From Neoarius graeffei (Eukaryota; Chordata; Actinopteri; Siluriformes; Ariidae), in the NCBI RefSeq assembly GCF_027579695.1, contig NC_083575.1:32462382-32526381 (forward strand): DNA of 64,000 bases, in the 5' to 3' direction. Below are positions 54,778 through 64,000 of this stretch, piece after piece; positions within the stretch are counted from its first letter, which is position 1, and each line of letters begins with the position of its first letter. The notes beneath the pieces were generated by a model, which was given only the letters and a program-made list of their open reading frames with translations, was not told the origin of the DNA and made no database searches. The translations under genes were made by a program, and so were the position numbers.

Positions 54778-55759
54778 GGCTACATCCACACGACAACGGC
54801 AACAAGATTTAAAAAAAAAAATATCGCGTCCACATGGGCAACGGATGAGTAAACTATCAGGTACATATGGCAACGCAACGCTTGCTGAAAACGATGCAAT
54901 ACACATGCCACACCTCTAGGTGTGCTGTAAGACGGTCCCATCGGAGACCCCAGAACAATAGAAGAAGTAAGGACGCATGCGCATAAACTATTATGCACGA
55001 GACTTCATATTAGCCACAAAGTCAGAAAAATCTGTTCGTAAAGTTATGTTATAATGACCAAATACAATGAAAAGTATTTTTCCAGTCTCACCTGTGAAAG
55101 GTAATCCCATGTGATCTTGTTTGGACGGCAAACCTGTTGGTACAGTTAAATGCAGCACATGAATGAGGCATCTTTATTCTCCGCTTTGCCCCATCCAATA
55201 TGGCGGCGAGGATGACGTATGCGGAAGGCGGCGTCTTTAATGGTCCGGAATAAATTGAATGCTACACATTGATGGATTAATTTGTTCTTCTATGCCCTTT
55301 TTGAGGAATGTATTGTAGGACTTAAACCAACATCTGAAGAGGTGAGATCGCTCCATTTTTTCCCTATTTTTGCTGGCGGGATTGACTCTGCCCTAGGGGC
55401 TATTCTCTCTCTCTCTCTCACTTTGCACCATTACACAATAAATATTCACAGTGAAAATATTTTGTAAGCGCGTTTCATGAACCAAGTTATAGGATTTGTT
55501 GACAACTCGCATCGAGTTCGTTACACTTCTACCCGGCATGAAGCACATGTGGTTGTGACGTCATCATAAACATATCCATTCTACTCATCCAGACGACTTT
55601 GCAACAGCGCTGTTGCCAGATCTTTCCACTCTGGAACCCATTCTCAAAAGATTTCGTTTTGGGACACCCAAAATGCCGGTGCCGTGTGGACGCCAGGCCG
55701 AAATGATAAACAATTTTATCAGATTCACCTGAATCCATTGCCATTTGGACAGGGCCTTA
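54778..55759 (-). mobile_element. THAP-exon transposon, copy A
   Basis: Ends TAAGGCTACATCCACACGAC at left and ATTTGGACAGGGCCTTA at right, related to copy B in inverse orientation. A minus-strand segment at about 55098-55165 reads CAAFNCTNRFAVQTRSHGIT, then a donor: the first half of a THAP zinc finger. The remaining transposase is missing. Flanks TAA/TTA do not give an unambiguous duplication. Confidence 0.75.
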
Positions 55760-56030
55760 GTCAACTTACCCCCAAACCTGCAACCTCCCCCCATAGCACC
55801 TTCCACTACCCCATCCCCAAATGACAGGATACCAGTGCTAACTCCACAAGGAGTCATGAACCAAAAGAAAAAACTCAAGGCTTTGGACCGAACAGTCATC
55901 TTCACTTCACTCCAATAAGGTTGGAGCTCCTGCAAACTTTCCTCGAAGGAATATTCAGCTGAGGACAAGGCTGAAATATTAAAACAACACAAAACCAAGA
56001 ACCATCTAAAAAAAAAAACAATTTGTGCAA
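55760..56030. other. Spacer between copy A and the Penelope fragment
   Basis: C-rich then A-rich sequence, possibly part of the interrupted L1 inter-ORF region or of the Penelope element. No coding match recognised. Confidence 0.4.
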
Positions 56031-56743
56031 ACTGTGGGTGGTAAAAGAGAGCAACTGGACTTGCTTGAAGATTCTTGAAGATGTTTCACCTCTCATCCGA
56101 AAGGCTTCTTCAGCTCTGTCTGACTGGTAGGGAGCATCAGGTATTTATCCTCTCATGGATGAAAAGCTCATCTAAGGTGTCATTGAGTCATCCTGTTGGT
56201 GTGGGTCACTGGGGGCTGGTTGTGAATGGCCTCAAGAGTCGTTAGGATGATCAATGGATTGCCCGTTAGGTTGATCAATGGAATGCTGATTCTCTCTGTC
56301 CTCCTGTGAGTCACTGAAAACAGCTGGGTTTTGGTGTACATTCAGTTGTCTGGGAAGTGTGCCAAGGACTGCATTGTAGGTGGCTAATAAATGATGTCTT
56401 AGGCCCTGTCCACACGGCAGCGGATTCAGGTGACTCCGATACAATTGCTTATCGTTTAGGCCTGGCGTCCACACGGCACCGGCGTTTTGGGTGCCCAAAA
56501 CGCAATCTTTTTGAGAACGGGTTCCAGAGTGGAAAGATCTGACAACGTTGCCGTTGTGAAGTCGTCTGGATTAGTAGAACGGATTTGTTTACGATGATGT
56601 CACAACCACATGACTGTGAGTGCTTCATGCCGGGTAGAAGTGTAACAAACTCGATGCGAGTTGTCAACAAATCCTATAACTTGGTTCATGAAACGTGCTT
56701 ACAAAATATTTTCACTGTGAATATTTATTGTGTAATGGTGCAA

Positions 56744-56786
<43 letters not shown>

Positions 56787-57660
56787 CTGCCCTTAGGGCA
56801 GAGTCAATCCCACCAGCAAAAATAGGGAAAAAAAGGAGCGATCTCACCTCTTCAGATGTTGGTTTAAGTCCGACAATACATTCCTCAGAAAGGGCGTAGA
56901 AGAGCAAATTAATCCATCAACGTGTAGCATTCAATTTATTCCGGACCATTAAAGACGCCGCCTTCCGCGTAGAATCATACGTCATCCTCGCCGCCATATT
57001 GGATAGGTCAAAGCGGAGAATAAAGATTCATGTGCTGCGTTTAACTGTACCAACAGGTTTACCGTCCAAACGAGATCACATGGGATTACCTTTCACAGGT
57101 GAGAAACAACAAATTAATCCATCAACGTGTAGCGTTCAATTTATTCCGGACCGTTAAAGACGCTGCCTTCCGCGTAGAATCATACGTCATCCTCGCCGCC
57201 ATATTGGATAGGTCAAAGCGGAGAATAAAGATTCATGTGCTGTGTTTAACTGTACCAACAGGTTTGCCGTCCAAATGAGATCACATGGGATTATCTTTCA
57301 CAGGTGAGACTGGAAAAATACTTTTCATTGTATTTGGTCATTATAATGTAATTTTACGAACAGATTTTCCTGACTTTGTGGCTAATATGAAGTCTCGCGC
57401 ATAATAGTTTATGCGCATGCGTCCTTACTTCTATTGTTCTGGTGTCTCCGAAGGGACCGTCTTACAGCGCCCCTAGAGGTGTGGCATGTGTATTGCATCG
57501 TTTTCAGCAAGCATTGCGTTGCCATATGGACCTGATATTTTACTGATCGTTGCCCATTTGGATGCGATATATTTTTAAATAACATCTCTTTGCCGTTGTC
57601 GTGTGGATGTAGCCTTAGACCCCCACCTCTGTTCAGTGATGGCCGTTCCAACTTGTGCAA
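56031..57660 (-). mobile_element. Penelope-like element fragment, split by copy B
   Basis: On the minus strand 57660-57617 reads HKLERPSLNRGGG; after copy B it continues LRHHLLATYNAVLGTLPRQL, then SDSQEDRENQHSIDQP and, near 56100, RGETSSRIFKQVQLL. The last motif is encoded by CTTCAAGAATCTTCAAGCAA, a well-known 3' signature of fish Penelope/Poseidon elements. RT and GIY-YIG domains are not in view. Confidence 0.7.
56402..57614 (+). mobile_element. THAP-exon transposon, copy B with internal duplication
   Basis: Ends GGCCCTGTCCACACGGC and CGTGTGGATGTAGCC, flanked by TTA on both sides (3-bp TWA type). It is inverse to copy A. A unit of about 204 bp (56907-57110 and 57111-57310) is tandemly duplicated and contains the THAP half-exon CAAFNCTNRFTVQTRSHGIT plus donor, so the exon is present twice. 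A GA microsatellite is at 56748-56783. Confidence 0.8.
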
Positions 57661-57879
57661 ACATAAGCTTGTTGACTGCCTATTAGAACAGTGGGAGTTG
57701 AGGTGCCATTTACATCAAAGTCAACAAAACATAACTACAATAGTGAAATGATATTCAGAGCTATATGTAGATAGCGCTGCTAAAAGTCGTTTTAGCACCA
57801 CCACTTTAAAAAGTAACAAAACTGCAGTGGGACCTACACACAGAACTGTGATACAATGATTTTGGAGTAGCAAACCGGT

Positions 57880-58848
57880 TTATTTGAGAGTTCTCACAAA
57901 AACTGCAGCTTCGCCGTGTGATGTAAACTCTCTTGTGACATCTCCTCTTGTGACCCAGAGGCAAGCTGGGTGTAGCAGCCAAAACCTTATGTCTGGAATG
58001 TCCCTGAGCTGGCGTCGGACATCATTGAAGGCTGTGCAGGCTTTTGCTGTATGCACAGTAAAATCTGGAAAAATGGAGATTGTTGAATCCTTTACTTTGA
58101 TCCGCTGTTGGGCTCTGGCACGTCGTAGGACGTCAACACAATCTGCATAATAGTGCAAACGTGCTATTATTGGACGGGGATGCTCACCGGGTTTCGGTTT
58201 AGGCTGAAGGGATCGGTGGGCACGGTCCACAACCGGCCCTTGCTCCAGGCAGAGAGTATCTTTAAGAAGGGTGGAAACTGTGGCCGCATTGACTGGGCTG
58301 TGCTCCTCGGGTAGTCCTATTATCCTGATGTTATTACGGCAAGACCTCGCCTCCAAATCTTCACATTTACTATCAAGAGTGGCCAGTTGGGCTGAAAATT
58401 TGTCCATTTTACTTTTGAGTGAAACCACATCATCAGTACATGTCGACAGCGAGCCCTCCATGTCATTCACAGTCATCCTTAGCACATCCACCTCCGACTT
58501 GATAGCCACCATGTTAGCAGTTAGTTCAGTTTTCATGATCTGTAGCTCGGACTTTATCTGGATCAAGTTGTTCGCCATTACCATTTCTATTTCAGTTTTA
58601 AAAATGCATACCATCTCTTCTTGAAGAGCAGCGAGCAGTTCAGCCTTAAAGTCCACAGAAGCCATGCTCGAGGCGGCATCAGCCCCCTCTGGAGGAAGTG
58701 GCTTAGCAGCCCCGCTTCGCGGCAGGATAGTCGCAACACTATGAGGTGGGGATGTACCGGTAGCTGGAGGAGCGGGCCTTGTCTGCGTAGCTGCCGGGTT
58801 GCTCTCACTCTTTGGTTTTGAAGGCATATCAACATGCAGCTTAGTCAC
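57880..58848 (-). CDS. L1 ORF1 protein
   Basis: Open frame of about 322 residues. A more likely start is the Met of MPSKPKSE at 58827. Residues 1-60 are proline/alanine-rich and basic; about 70-160 form a heptad-like coiled coil (IKSELQIMKTEL, VDVLRMTVNDME, LKSKMDKFSAQLATLDSKCE); then RNNIRIIGLPE begins an RRM-like domain and the C-terminal domain includes PRPIIARLHYYADCVDVLRR. These match Transposase_22/L1 ORF1, a trimeric RNA chaperone that coats L1 RNA. No stop or frameshift is present. It is an isolated ORF from an otherwise dead element. Confidence 0.9.
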   Translation of the reverse strand: MTKLHVDMPSKPKSESNPAATQTRPAPPATGTSPPHSVATILPRSGAAKPLPPEGADAASSMASVDFKAELLAALQEEMVCIFKTEIEMVMANNLIQIKSELQIMKTELTANMVAIKSEVDVLRMTVNDMEGSLSTCTDDVVSLKSKMDKFSAQLATLDSKCEDLEARSCRNNIRIIGLPEEHSPVNAATVSTLLKDTLCLEQGPVVDRAHRSLQPKPKPGEHPRPIIARLHYYADCVDVLRRARAQQRIKVKDSTISIFPDFTVHTAKACTAFNDVRRQLRDIPDIRFWLLHPACLWVTRGDVTREFTSHGEAAVFVRTLK

Positions 58849-58849
58849 A

Positions 58850-59400
58850 ACAAGCTCTTGGAGTCAAAATGTAATGATGGGGGGTTCATGGAGATGCCCC
58901 AATGTTAGTCCCAAAGGAGTTCTGCAGGAGCTCCCGTAAACATGTCTCACTCCATTAGTCACTAAGCCGGAAGTCCTTGTTAGGTTTTTTACTCAGTTAT
59001 GTCCAAGTTGTTTGCTTGGTGCCCAATCTGGGTTTTCTGTGTTGAATAAGGAAGCTGGTTCACCTGTAAGAAAATCAAACACTTTCATGAAGAAGCTAAC
59101 TCGAATGCAAACAGAAATAAAATGAGATTCTTATGCAAACTCTTCCATACTCACTTACGACTTTCTATTTTTTTTAAAAAATACAACTTCTTACCTGAAA
59201 TAAAATGATCCTTACAAATGTGGGTATTAGCAAATTTCTCTGGAGATTTTAGGCTCAGATCCTCTCGTCATATTCTCTTCAACCACTCATTTCTTTGGTG
59301 TTCTGAAGCATTTGTTCTTTGTTAACATTTTTCTTGATAGTGGGGAGGTGGTAATACCTTTTATCTATTTCTCTATTTGAATTATTGGAACCAGTGTTAT
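58850..59400. other. L1 5' region and adjoining non-coding sequence
   Basis: The first 200 bp are the presumed L1 5' untranslated region; its edge is not defined. From 59060 to 59400 no feature was recognised. Confidence 0.4.
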
Positions 59401-60100
59401 TTTTGTTAACGATTATGATGACGAAATGATTTCGTGAATGCATCTTTTTTCATGACTAAAAGGAGACAGTGATGAGCTAAACATAACTCTTTGATCACGA
59501 AAATATGACGAGACGTATCTGTTGTTTTTGTTGACGAGACGAGACGAAAATGTTAGTGGGTTGGCTATAGGACTATCAAAATGCATGTCGTTTCCTCCAA
59601 CGGTGCGTGCAACCTGTCTGCCAAATGCTGAAATTATCAGCAATGCACTGCATCCTGTCCTTGTTTGGCCACGCCCACCACCAGGCAAGTCCGGGCACAG
59701 TGCACACCGGGGCAGCAGGAACGCCAGCACAAGCCCTAGTAACAATTTTATGTTCCCAGAACGTTCTGGGCACGTATGCCTTTGGTTGCCTATACGGTGC
59801 ATATACGTTAGGTTTGGTTGCCACTTGGTTGCCACGTGGTTGCCATGGAAAGTTTTTCTGACGTTGCCCAAACGTTTCCTGTTGGTTACAACAACCACCT
59901 TCCCCTGCCCTTCCCCTAACCTTGCTGGTTGCATGTTTGGTTCCCTGAATGTTAGCCTAACGTCCCCCTGATGTTGTAGAATGTTATGTTTTGGTTAGAT
60001 TTTGCTTTCAACTAATTAGCAACATCAACACATAACTGCTAGCATATCTACATGAGAAAACTCAGTGATGAATGAACAGGCAAATTTGGCAGGTCTTGAA
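59401..60100. repeat. Interspersed-repeat-like sequence
   Basis: GTTATTTTTGTTAACGA, with GACGAGACGAGACGAAAATG near 59533, resembles common fish transposon ends. The stretch 59745-59950 is rich in GGTTGCC repeats and CAGAACGTTCTGGGC palindromes. No gene. The last part (60100-60465) is the likely 3' UTR of the gene at 60466-63857, with ATTAAA on the minus strand at 60103-60108. Confidence 0.45.
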
Positions 60101-60465
60101 AGTTTAATGAGATAAAATATCAATAACAAATTTGAATAAAAAAAGTTTGAAAATAAAAAATAAAATAGAAAAGTTTCTGAAAGTGTAACAGTGCATTCAA
60201 TAAAACACATTCAAAACAGAATAAAATAGAAATAACAGTTTTTTAAAGTGTAACTGTGCATTCAATAACAAACAAAATAGAATAAAAAAAAATCACTGTT
60301 CACAAAAAAAGAATAAAAATTCACTGTTCACCCGTTGCTGCTGACCAGCTGATCTGAAAAGAAAAAGGAACAAAATGTTTAAAAACAAGAACAATGAGTA
60401 CATGTCCACAAAAGCATGATAAACCACCTTACTACCAACCACGAAATTTCTGTGATTGCACCAAA

Positions 60466-60858
60466 TTAGAGAGCAGAAGTATACCGTCTGTGTGGTGCAA
60501 ATTTTAGAGTCTGCCCAAGACATTCCTCCACTTCAGCTTCCATATGGCCGGGAAATTTTTTGACACATGCAGCTAGAAGGCAAAATAAAGGAAAGTTACA
60601 CATCAAAACCTAGTCAGTCAAGCATGGCATAAAAGTGATGTGATCAATATATAAACACTTACCCTTTATAATCTTGCACAGAATGAGGTCATCAAAGGAC
60701 ATTTTGGCCCGTCTGCCCCGCAAGCTGTACTGGGCGAGTACCTCATTATTTGCCACTCGGCGTAGCATACGGTGAATGGCTGCCCCTAAACCTGCCCCTC
60801 TGACAGTTTCAAGAAAATGTTGCTGTAAAAAAAATAAAATTATTATACAATGAAAATT

Positions 60859-60906
<48 letters not shown>

Positions 60907-62431
60907 ATTACCATCTTGTTCCTCTTGTCTGGTTGTTCCAGACTCCTATCCAACTCCAGCAGCTCCATCACCATGCTGCATGGTTTAGCCAACACCACAT
61001 CTTCTTGCTGGAGTTGAGGCGTGTGTGTCGGGGCGTTGGTCTCCACCAATGACTTGATCTTGTCAAACCTAGCCTCGGTCCTGTCAAACCTAGCCTGGAG
61101 CCTCCGCATCAAGCGACTCATGTGGGCCTCTGTGACTATGGGGACAAATGTGATGGAAGTTGTAATTTATAATGTACTTTCCTGAGTGAGTGAACTAGTT
61201 AGTGTGTATAAAAGTACTTACTTCTCTCAAACATGGCTGCGATAGCCGAGACACCCTGTCCGTCATGAAGCGCCCGGCTGCTGGCTGAAGTTTTCAAAAA
61301 GAAAATATTAGTTTTCCTGTTCATGATTTTGTATTCCAACATCTGTAAATGGGAACTTGAAAGCAACGGTACCTTGAACAGAGTCAAAAGAGGTTTCCAG
61401 TGATTCTTGGAGGTGCCTGGCTGACTGAATTGGGTGTAGTGCCCGGCTGCTGGCTGAAGTTTTCAAAAAGAAAATATTAGTTTTCCTTTTCGTGACTTTG
61501 TATTCCAACATCTGTAAATGGGAACTTGAAAGCAACTGTACCTTGAACAGGGTCAACAGGACTTGGGCTAGGGTGGTGAGGACTGGCTCCAGTCCCGGCT
61601 GGTGTTGACCCTGAAAAGATGGTGCATATGGATGTTAAGTCATTTATTGGGGGGGGTTCTTATACATGGTATTCACAAAAGAAGAACCTATGATAATACA
61701 TTAGACATTTACAAATAAATTGAAAAACACTTACATTGTGGTGGTAGGGGCATTGGGTCCTGCTGACCTGAAAAGAGCACACAAACATCAGATCAGTCAC
61801 GTAATATGCACCGGTTATTCATCATGAATGTTAGCTCCAAGCTATGAATGATGATTTGGGAACTGTTAACTTACACACAGGGCTTCCAGGCACAGTCAGA
61901 GTCTTGGGTTGCTTCTTGGTTGCTGCTACCACTGGAGCAGAATCATCTGGAAGGAAAGACCATACAATGTGCAATGTAAATTTCTTGTAAATGACTTGAA
62001 AATGAACACTGAATTGAGTAACTAATGTTGTCATTAGTGAAGAGAGCTTACCATCATCAGAGGATTCGGAGACAAACCTCCTTGGGCACTTACGCTGCCT
62101 TATTGCAAAAATGTTCACATCATCCTCTGTCTCAACACTTGAGGACTCCATCAATTGCAAACACTTCTGTTCAGCTTTGGCGTATGAATCTATGGAAAAT
62201 GACTTAGTCAGTAGCACAAAAAAAAAGTACTGCCATAGAGAGAACAATTCAGTATATTCTATGTAGTGCATAGCAGCAGCGATAGCTCACCTGTTTCATA
62301 CCAGGTTTTCTTAACGGGATGTTTGGCCCAAGTTGTATTTGGTGCTCGGCACTTCACAACATGCAATCGCACATTGTGTGTCGTCCAGTAGCAGACCATG
62401 CCATGCTAAAAATATATATAATTTAAAAATA

Positions 62432-62497
<66 letters not shown>

Positions 62498-63857
62498 CAA
62501 GCATATATATTATTTGCTATCAAAAATATATAGGCATATATGTAAGCATACATATTTGCTATGTATCGACAAAAAAAAAAAAGACTCGTACCTCAGAAGT
62601 GTGTCCAAGCCATGAAGATGGCACAACCTCAATAGCATTGTCTGTGAACTCATCTGTGAAAACAAAGGCATCATTAGCAACTTTCCTTGACCACAAACGT
62701 TTGAGACATATTTGCAAAACAGATGGAATTCTCCTTTAAGGTATAACCACAACCAGAAAGAAATCACAAATTACCTTTTCGAAAGTAGAGTACTTGAACA
62801 GAAGCAGGCTTCAGTACTTCCAACAGAGACGTTTGCTTCCAAATCCAAGTTCCGGGTAGTGACTTTACTACACGCACCTATGTCCTCTTATCCATCTGTC
62901 CAGCCAATGAGGAGTGTTCGTTTTGCGTCACATGCCGTTGCGTCAGGCAACCTGACCAATCAACAACTTACAGTGGCTAGGTCTCGTTTCTTCCTGTAGA
63001 CCCCATGGGAACAAATCCAATGGATAAGGGAATCTGAACTATAAAATAAGTTACTTATTTTATAGTTCAGATTCCCTTATCCATTGGATTTAATACATGA
63101 TGATTATTAACTTTTATGACAACCCTTCACACCAACAAAGTGTTGTTTTTCAACAGACAGTAAAAGTTACGTTACGTTTTCTGTGCAACCTCTGAACTAC
63201 AATGCTTGTCTCATGCTATATTCTAAACTCCAAGCAATGTGGTTTGAGTGAGCTAGGCCAACAGAGTACTGCAGTAAACGTGTTGCTGATCTTTGCAGCC
63301 TACAAAAGTAGGCCCTCACTTGAGGTTTTATCCACCAACATACTATATTTCGTCAAATAATACATGGGGAAATCCGTACTGCTGTTATGCCGCCGTTCTG
63401 AGGCACAAATGCACAGACATTTTAACAGAGAACACCGTCACCTACACGACATGTATATTGATATGGGGTAATCATGCGTAACCTCGGCGCTATGGCGTTA
63501 GCCATGCTAAGGTATGCTACATAGCATTATATCAGTGTGCTAAATCACAACAAAGGTGAAAGAATTATGTACAAGTTCTTTGTCAGATGGGAGACTGGAA
63601 AAGACGTGTTTTAGAGATACCAACAACGATTCACTTCGTATAATGTGACCGGAGATGGTTGCATGCATAGCAGCTAACTGCTAGGTGAATACTATTCACA
63701 TTTATACAGAATAAAATAACACATTACCTGATCGCACGTACTGTAAATCCAGATAACGTACACTGGCGCTGGTAGTTCTAAATCCAACAAGGAGACTCGG
63801 TGAAATTTTCAAATAGCTAAATAAAAGGGCTATCATAGCATCCATTAAGTCCGCCAT
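60466..63857 (-). CDS. 12-exon gene with C-terminal DUF4806-like domain
   Basis: Exons (minus): 63728-63857, 62592-62653, 62291-62405, 62052-62189, 61875-61946, 61735-61767, 61542-61610, 61373-61453, 61222-61284, 60912-61135, 60663-60822, 60466-60572. All introns are GT-AG, every junction keeps frame, and the sum is 1254 bp (417 residues plus TAA). The N-terminus from ATG 63857 (MADLMDAM) is followed by EVVPSSWLGHTSE and HVVKCRAPNTTWAKHPVKK, like the basic N-terminal module of DUF4806 proteins. The middle is Ser/Pro-rich. 61135-60912 is charged and helical. The C-terminus (QHFLETVRGAGLGAAIHRML, RRVANNEVLAQYSLRGRRAK, KMSFDDLILCKII) fits DUF4806. Function unknown; many fish paralogues exist. 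It could be host or transposon-derived. Confidence 0.75.
60860..60904. repeat. (GATA)n microsatellite in an intron
   Basis: About 11 GATA units in the intron between exons 10 and 11 of the DUF4806-like gene. Confidence 0.95.
61270..61560. repeat. Tandem duplication covering an exon and intron
   Basis: The segment from about 61274 to 61390 is repeated at about 61444 to 61560: the CCAGCAGCCGGGC exon start, its acceptor AAAACTTCAG, the intron core (CATCTGTAAATGGGAACTTG) and the preceding exon end with GTACC/GTACAG donors. It explains why exons 8 and 9 begin with the same residues (ASSRALH). Confidence 0.88.
62437..62492. repeat. (TA)n microsatellite in an intron
   Basis: Nearly pure TA run in the intron between exons 2 and 3 of the DUF4806-like gene. 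Confidence 0.95.
62775..62895 (-). pseudogene. Alternative first exon with an in-frame stop
   Basis: From ATG 62895 the frame MDKRT is followed by TAG (62878-62880), then VRVVKSLPGTWIWKQTSLLE and KPASVQVLYFRK to a GTAATT donor. Its end phase (one base) matches exon 2 exactly, so it could replace the distal first exon. Without the TAG it would give a 415-codon frame. Either this is a decayed first exon or translation starts elsewhere. Confidence 0.5.
62880..62970 (-). promoter_or_regulatory. Putative proximal promoter of the DUF4806-like gene
   Basis: On the minus strand two ATTGG (inverted CCAAT) boxes (near 62910 and 62955) flank two CRE-like TGACGCAA sites, directly upstream of the alternative first exon. 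No TATA box. Inference from motif content only. Confidence 0.35.
63015..63091. repeat. Perfect hairpin, about 37-bp arms, 3-nt loop
   Basis: AAATCCAATGGATAAGGG and the following bases up to ATAAG are mirrored exactly after the loop TTA. It lies in intron 1 of the DUF4806-like gene, about 120 bp upstream of the alternative first exon. Confidence 0.9.
63092..63727. other. Intron 1 of the DUF4806-like gene, no other feature
   Basis: No exon, repeat terminus or RNA gene seen apart from the hairpin at its proximal end. Confidence 0.45.
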
Positions 63858-64000
63858 TTTGTTATTTGCCTTAGAGCTGTTTGAAAGCACAGAGAATTCT
63901 GGGTAATGTGCAGGATGATGATGCATCGAAGCTACCTAGCTGGACTTTTATTTTTAGAAAATAAGAGGAGAAGAGAAGTGGATTTTTGTATTGCAGCAGA
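63858..64000 (-). promoter_or_regulatory. 5' flank of the distal first exon
   Basis: The ATG lies in AAAATGGCGGAC, a YY1-type initiator context common at TATA-less promoters, and GAATTCTGGGTAATGTG lies about 40 bp upstream. It probably contains the start region for the intact reading frame. Direct evidence for transcription is lacking. Confidence 0.35.

Larger units (their letters stand above)
50640..59050 (-). mobile_element. Near-full-length L1, interrupted between ORF1 and ORF2
   Basis: Minus-strand order: 5' region (about 59050-58850), ORF1 (58848-57880), a 3.2-kb block of other repeats (54770-57870), ORF2 (54670 to about 50900), a 3' tail with A/T-rich and C-rich parts ending near 50640. 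Boundaries are approximate because no target duplication was located. Confidence 0.75.

Noticed and set aside
56585-56907. Arg-Glu or Leu-Ser repeat proteins on both strands
   Set aside because: Translations of the (GA)n microsatellite in copy B.
59413-59971. Long overlapping open frames on both strands
   Set aside because: Fall in repeat-like sequence with palindromic GGTTGCC motifs; no protein family recognised.
1-64000. CRISPR arrays, operons, phage or plasmid genes
   Set aside because: Spliced genes, SINEs and LINEs show a vertebrate nuclear genome; regular repeats seen are microsatellites.

Overview
The window is vertebrate nuclear DNA, almost certainly from a teleost fish. It has split genes with GT-AG introns, CA, TA and GATA microsatellites, tRNA-headed SINEs, fish-type LINEs (L2/CR1, RTE-like, L1), Gypsy retrotransposons (one with the Gmr1 domain order), Penelope, and many Tc1, hAT, Harbinger, MULE and THAP-bearing DNA transposons. 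There are no operons, ribosome binding sites or CRISPR arrays. The species cannot be fixed from the sequence; an otophysan such as a catfish is only a guess.

Host genes are sparse. At 12.0-13.5 kb (minus strand) lie the first two coding exons of a gene resembling ETAA1, the RPA-binding ATR activator. The exons join in phase, the second carries the ETPK and WD-x-x-SP hallmarks, and a CCAAT-containing promoter lies upstream. Its remaining exons are not seen to the left. At 60.5-63.9 kb (minus strand) is a 12-exon gene with a C-terminal DUF4806-like domain. Every splice phase closes, giving an uninterrupted frame of about 417 codons from a distal first exon. A second, proximal first exon would also splice in phase but has a stop at codon 6.

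The rest is a nested transposon landscape. 0-9 kb: a YqaJ-family exon, a hAT that landed in the arm of a perfect hairpin, an L2 fragment, a THAP/SAP-like pair of exons inside a 45-bp inverted repeat, another hAT, a 5'-truncated but open RTE-like LINE, and a foldback. 9-11 kb: a Tc1 whose transposase is split by a SINE. 14-16 kb: a hAT and two SINEs. 19-30 kb: three more Tc1 copies or remnants, a long LINE 3' segment, a FLYWCH-MULE whose zinc finger is split by a Tc1, and a THAP element split by a hAT. 30.9-34 kb: a hAT inside the A box of a SINE, itself carrying a 1.27-kb palindrome with a second SINE in each arm. 35.3-46.7 kb: a Gmr1-type Gypsy, a LINE fragment, a solo LTR and a chromodomain Gypsy hit by another solo LTR. 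46.9-47.5 kb: a Harbinger derivative. 49.5-59 kb: L1 fragments and a near-complete L1 whose ORF1-ORF2 gap is filled by Penelope and two inverted copies of a THAP-exon transposon.

A recurring pattern links much of this. Several elements keep only the first, DNA-binding exon of a transposase (THAP, hAT N-terminus, Harbinger N-terminus) next to a terminus and have lost the catalytic middle. Short-loop perfect hairpins recur at four sites.
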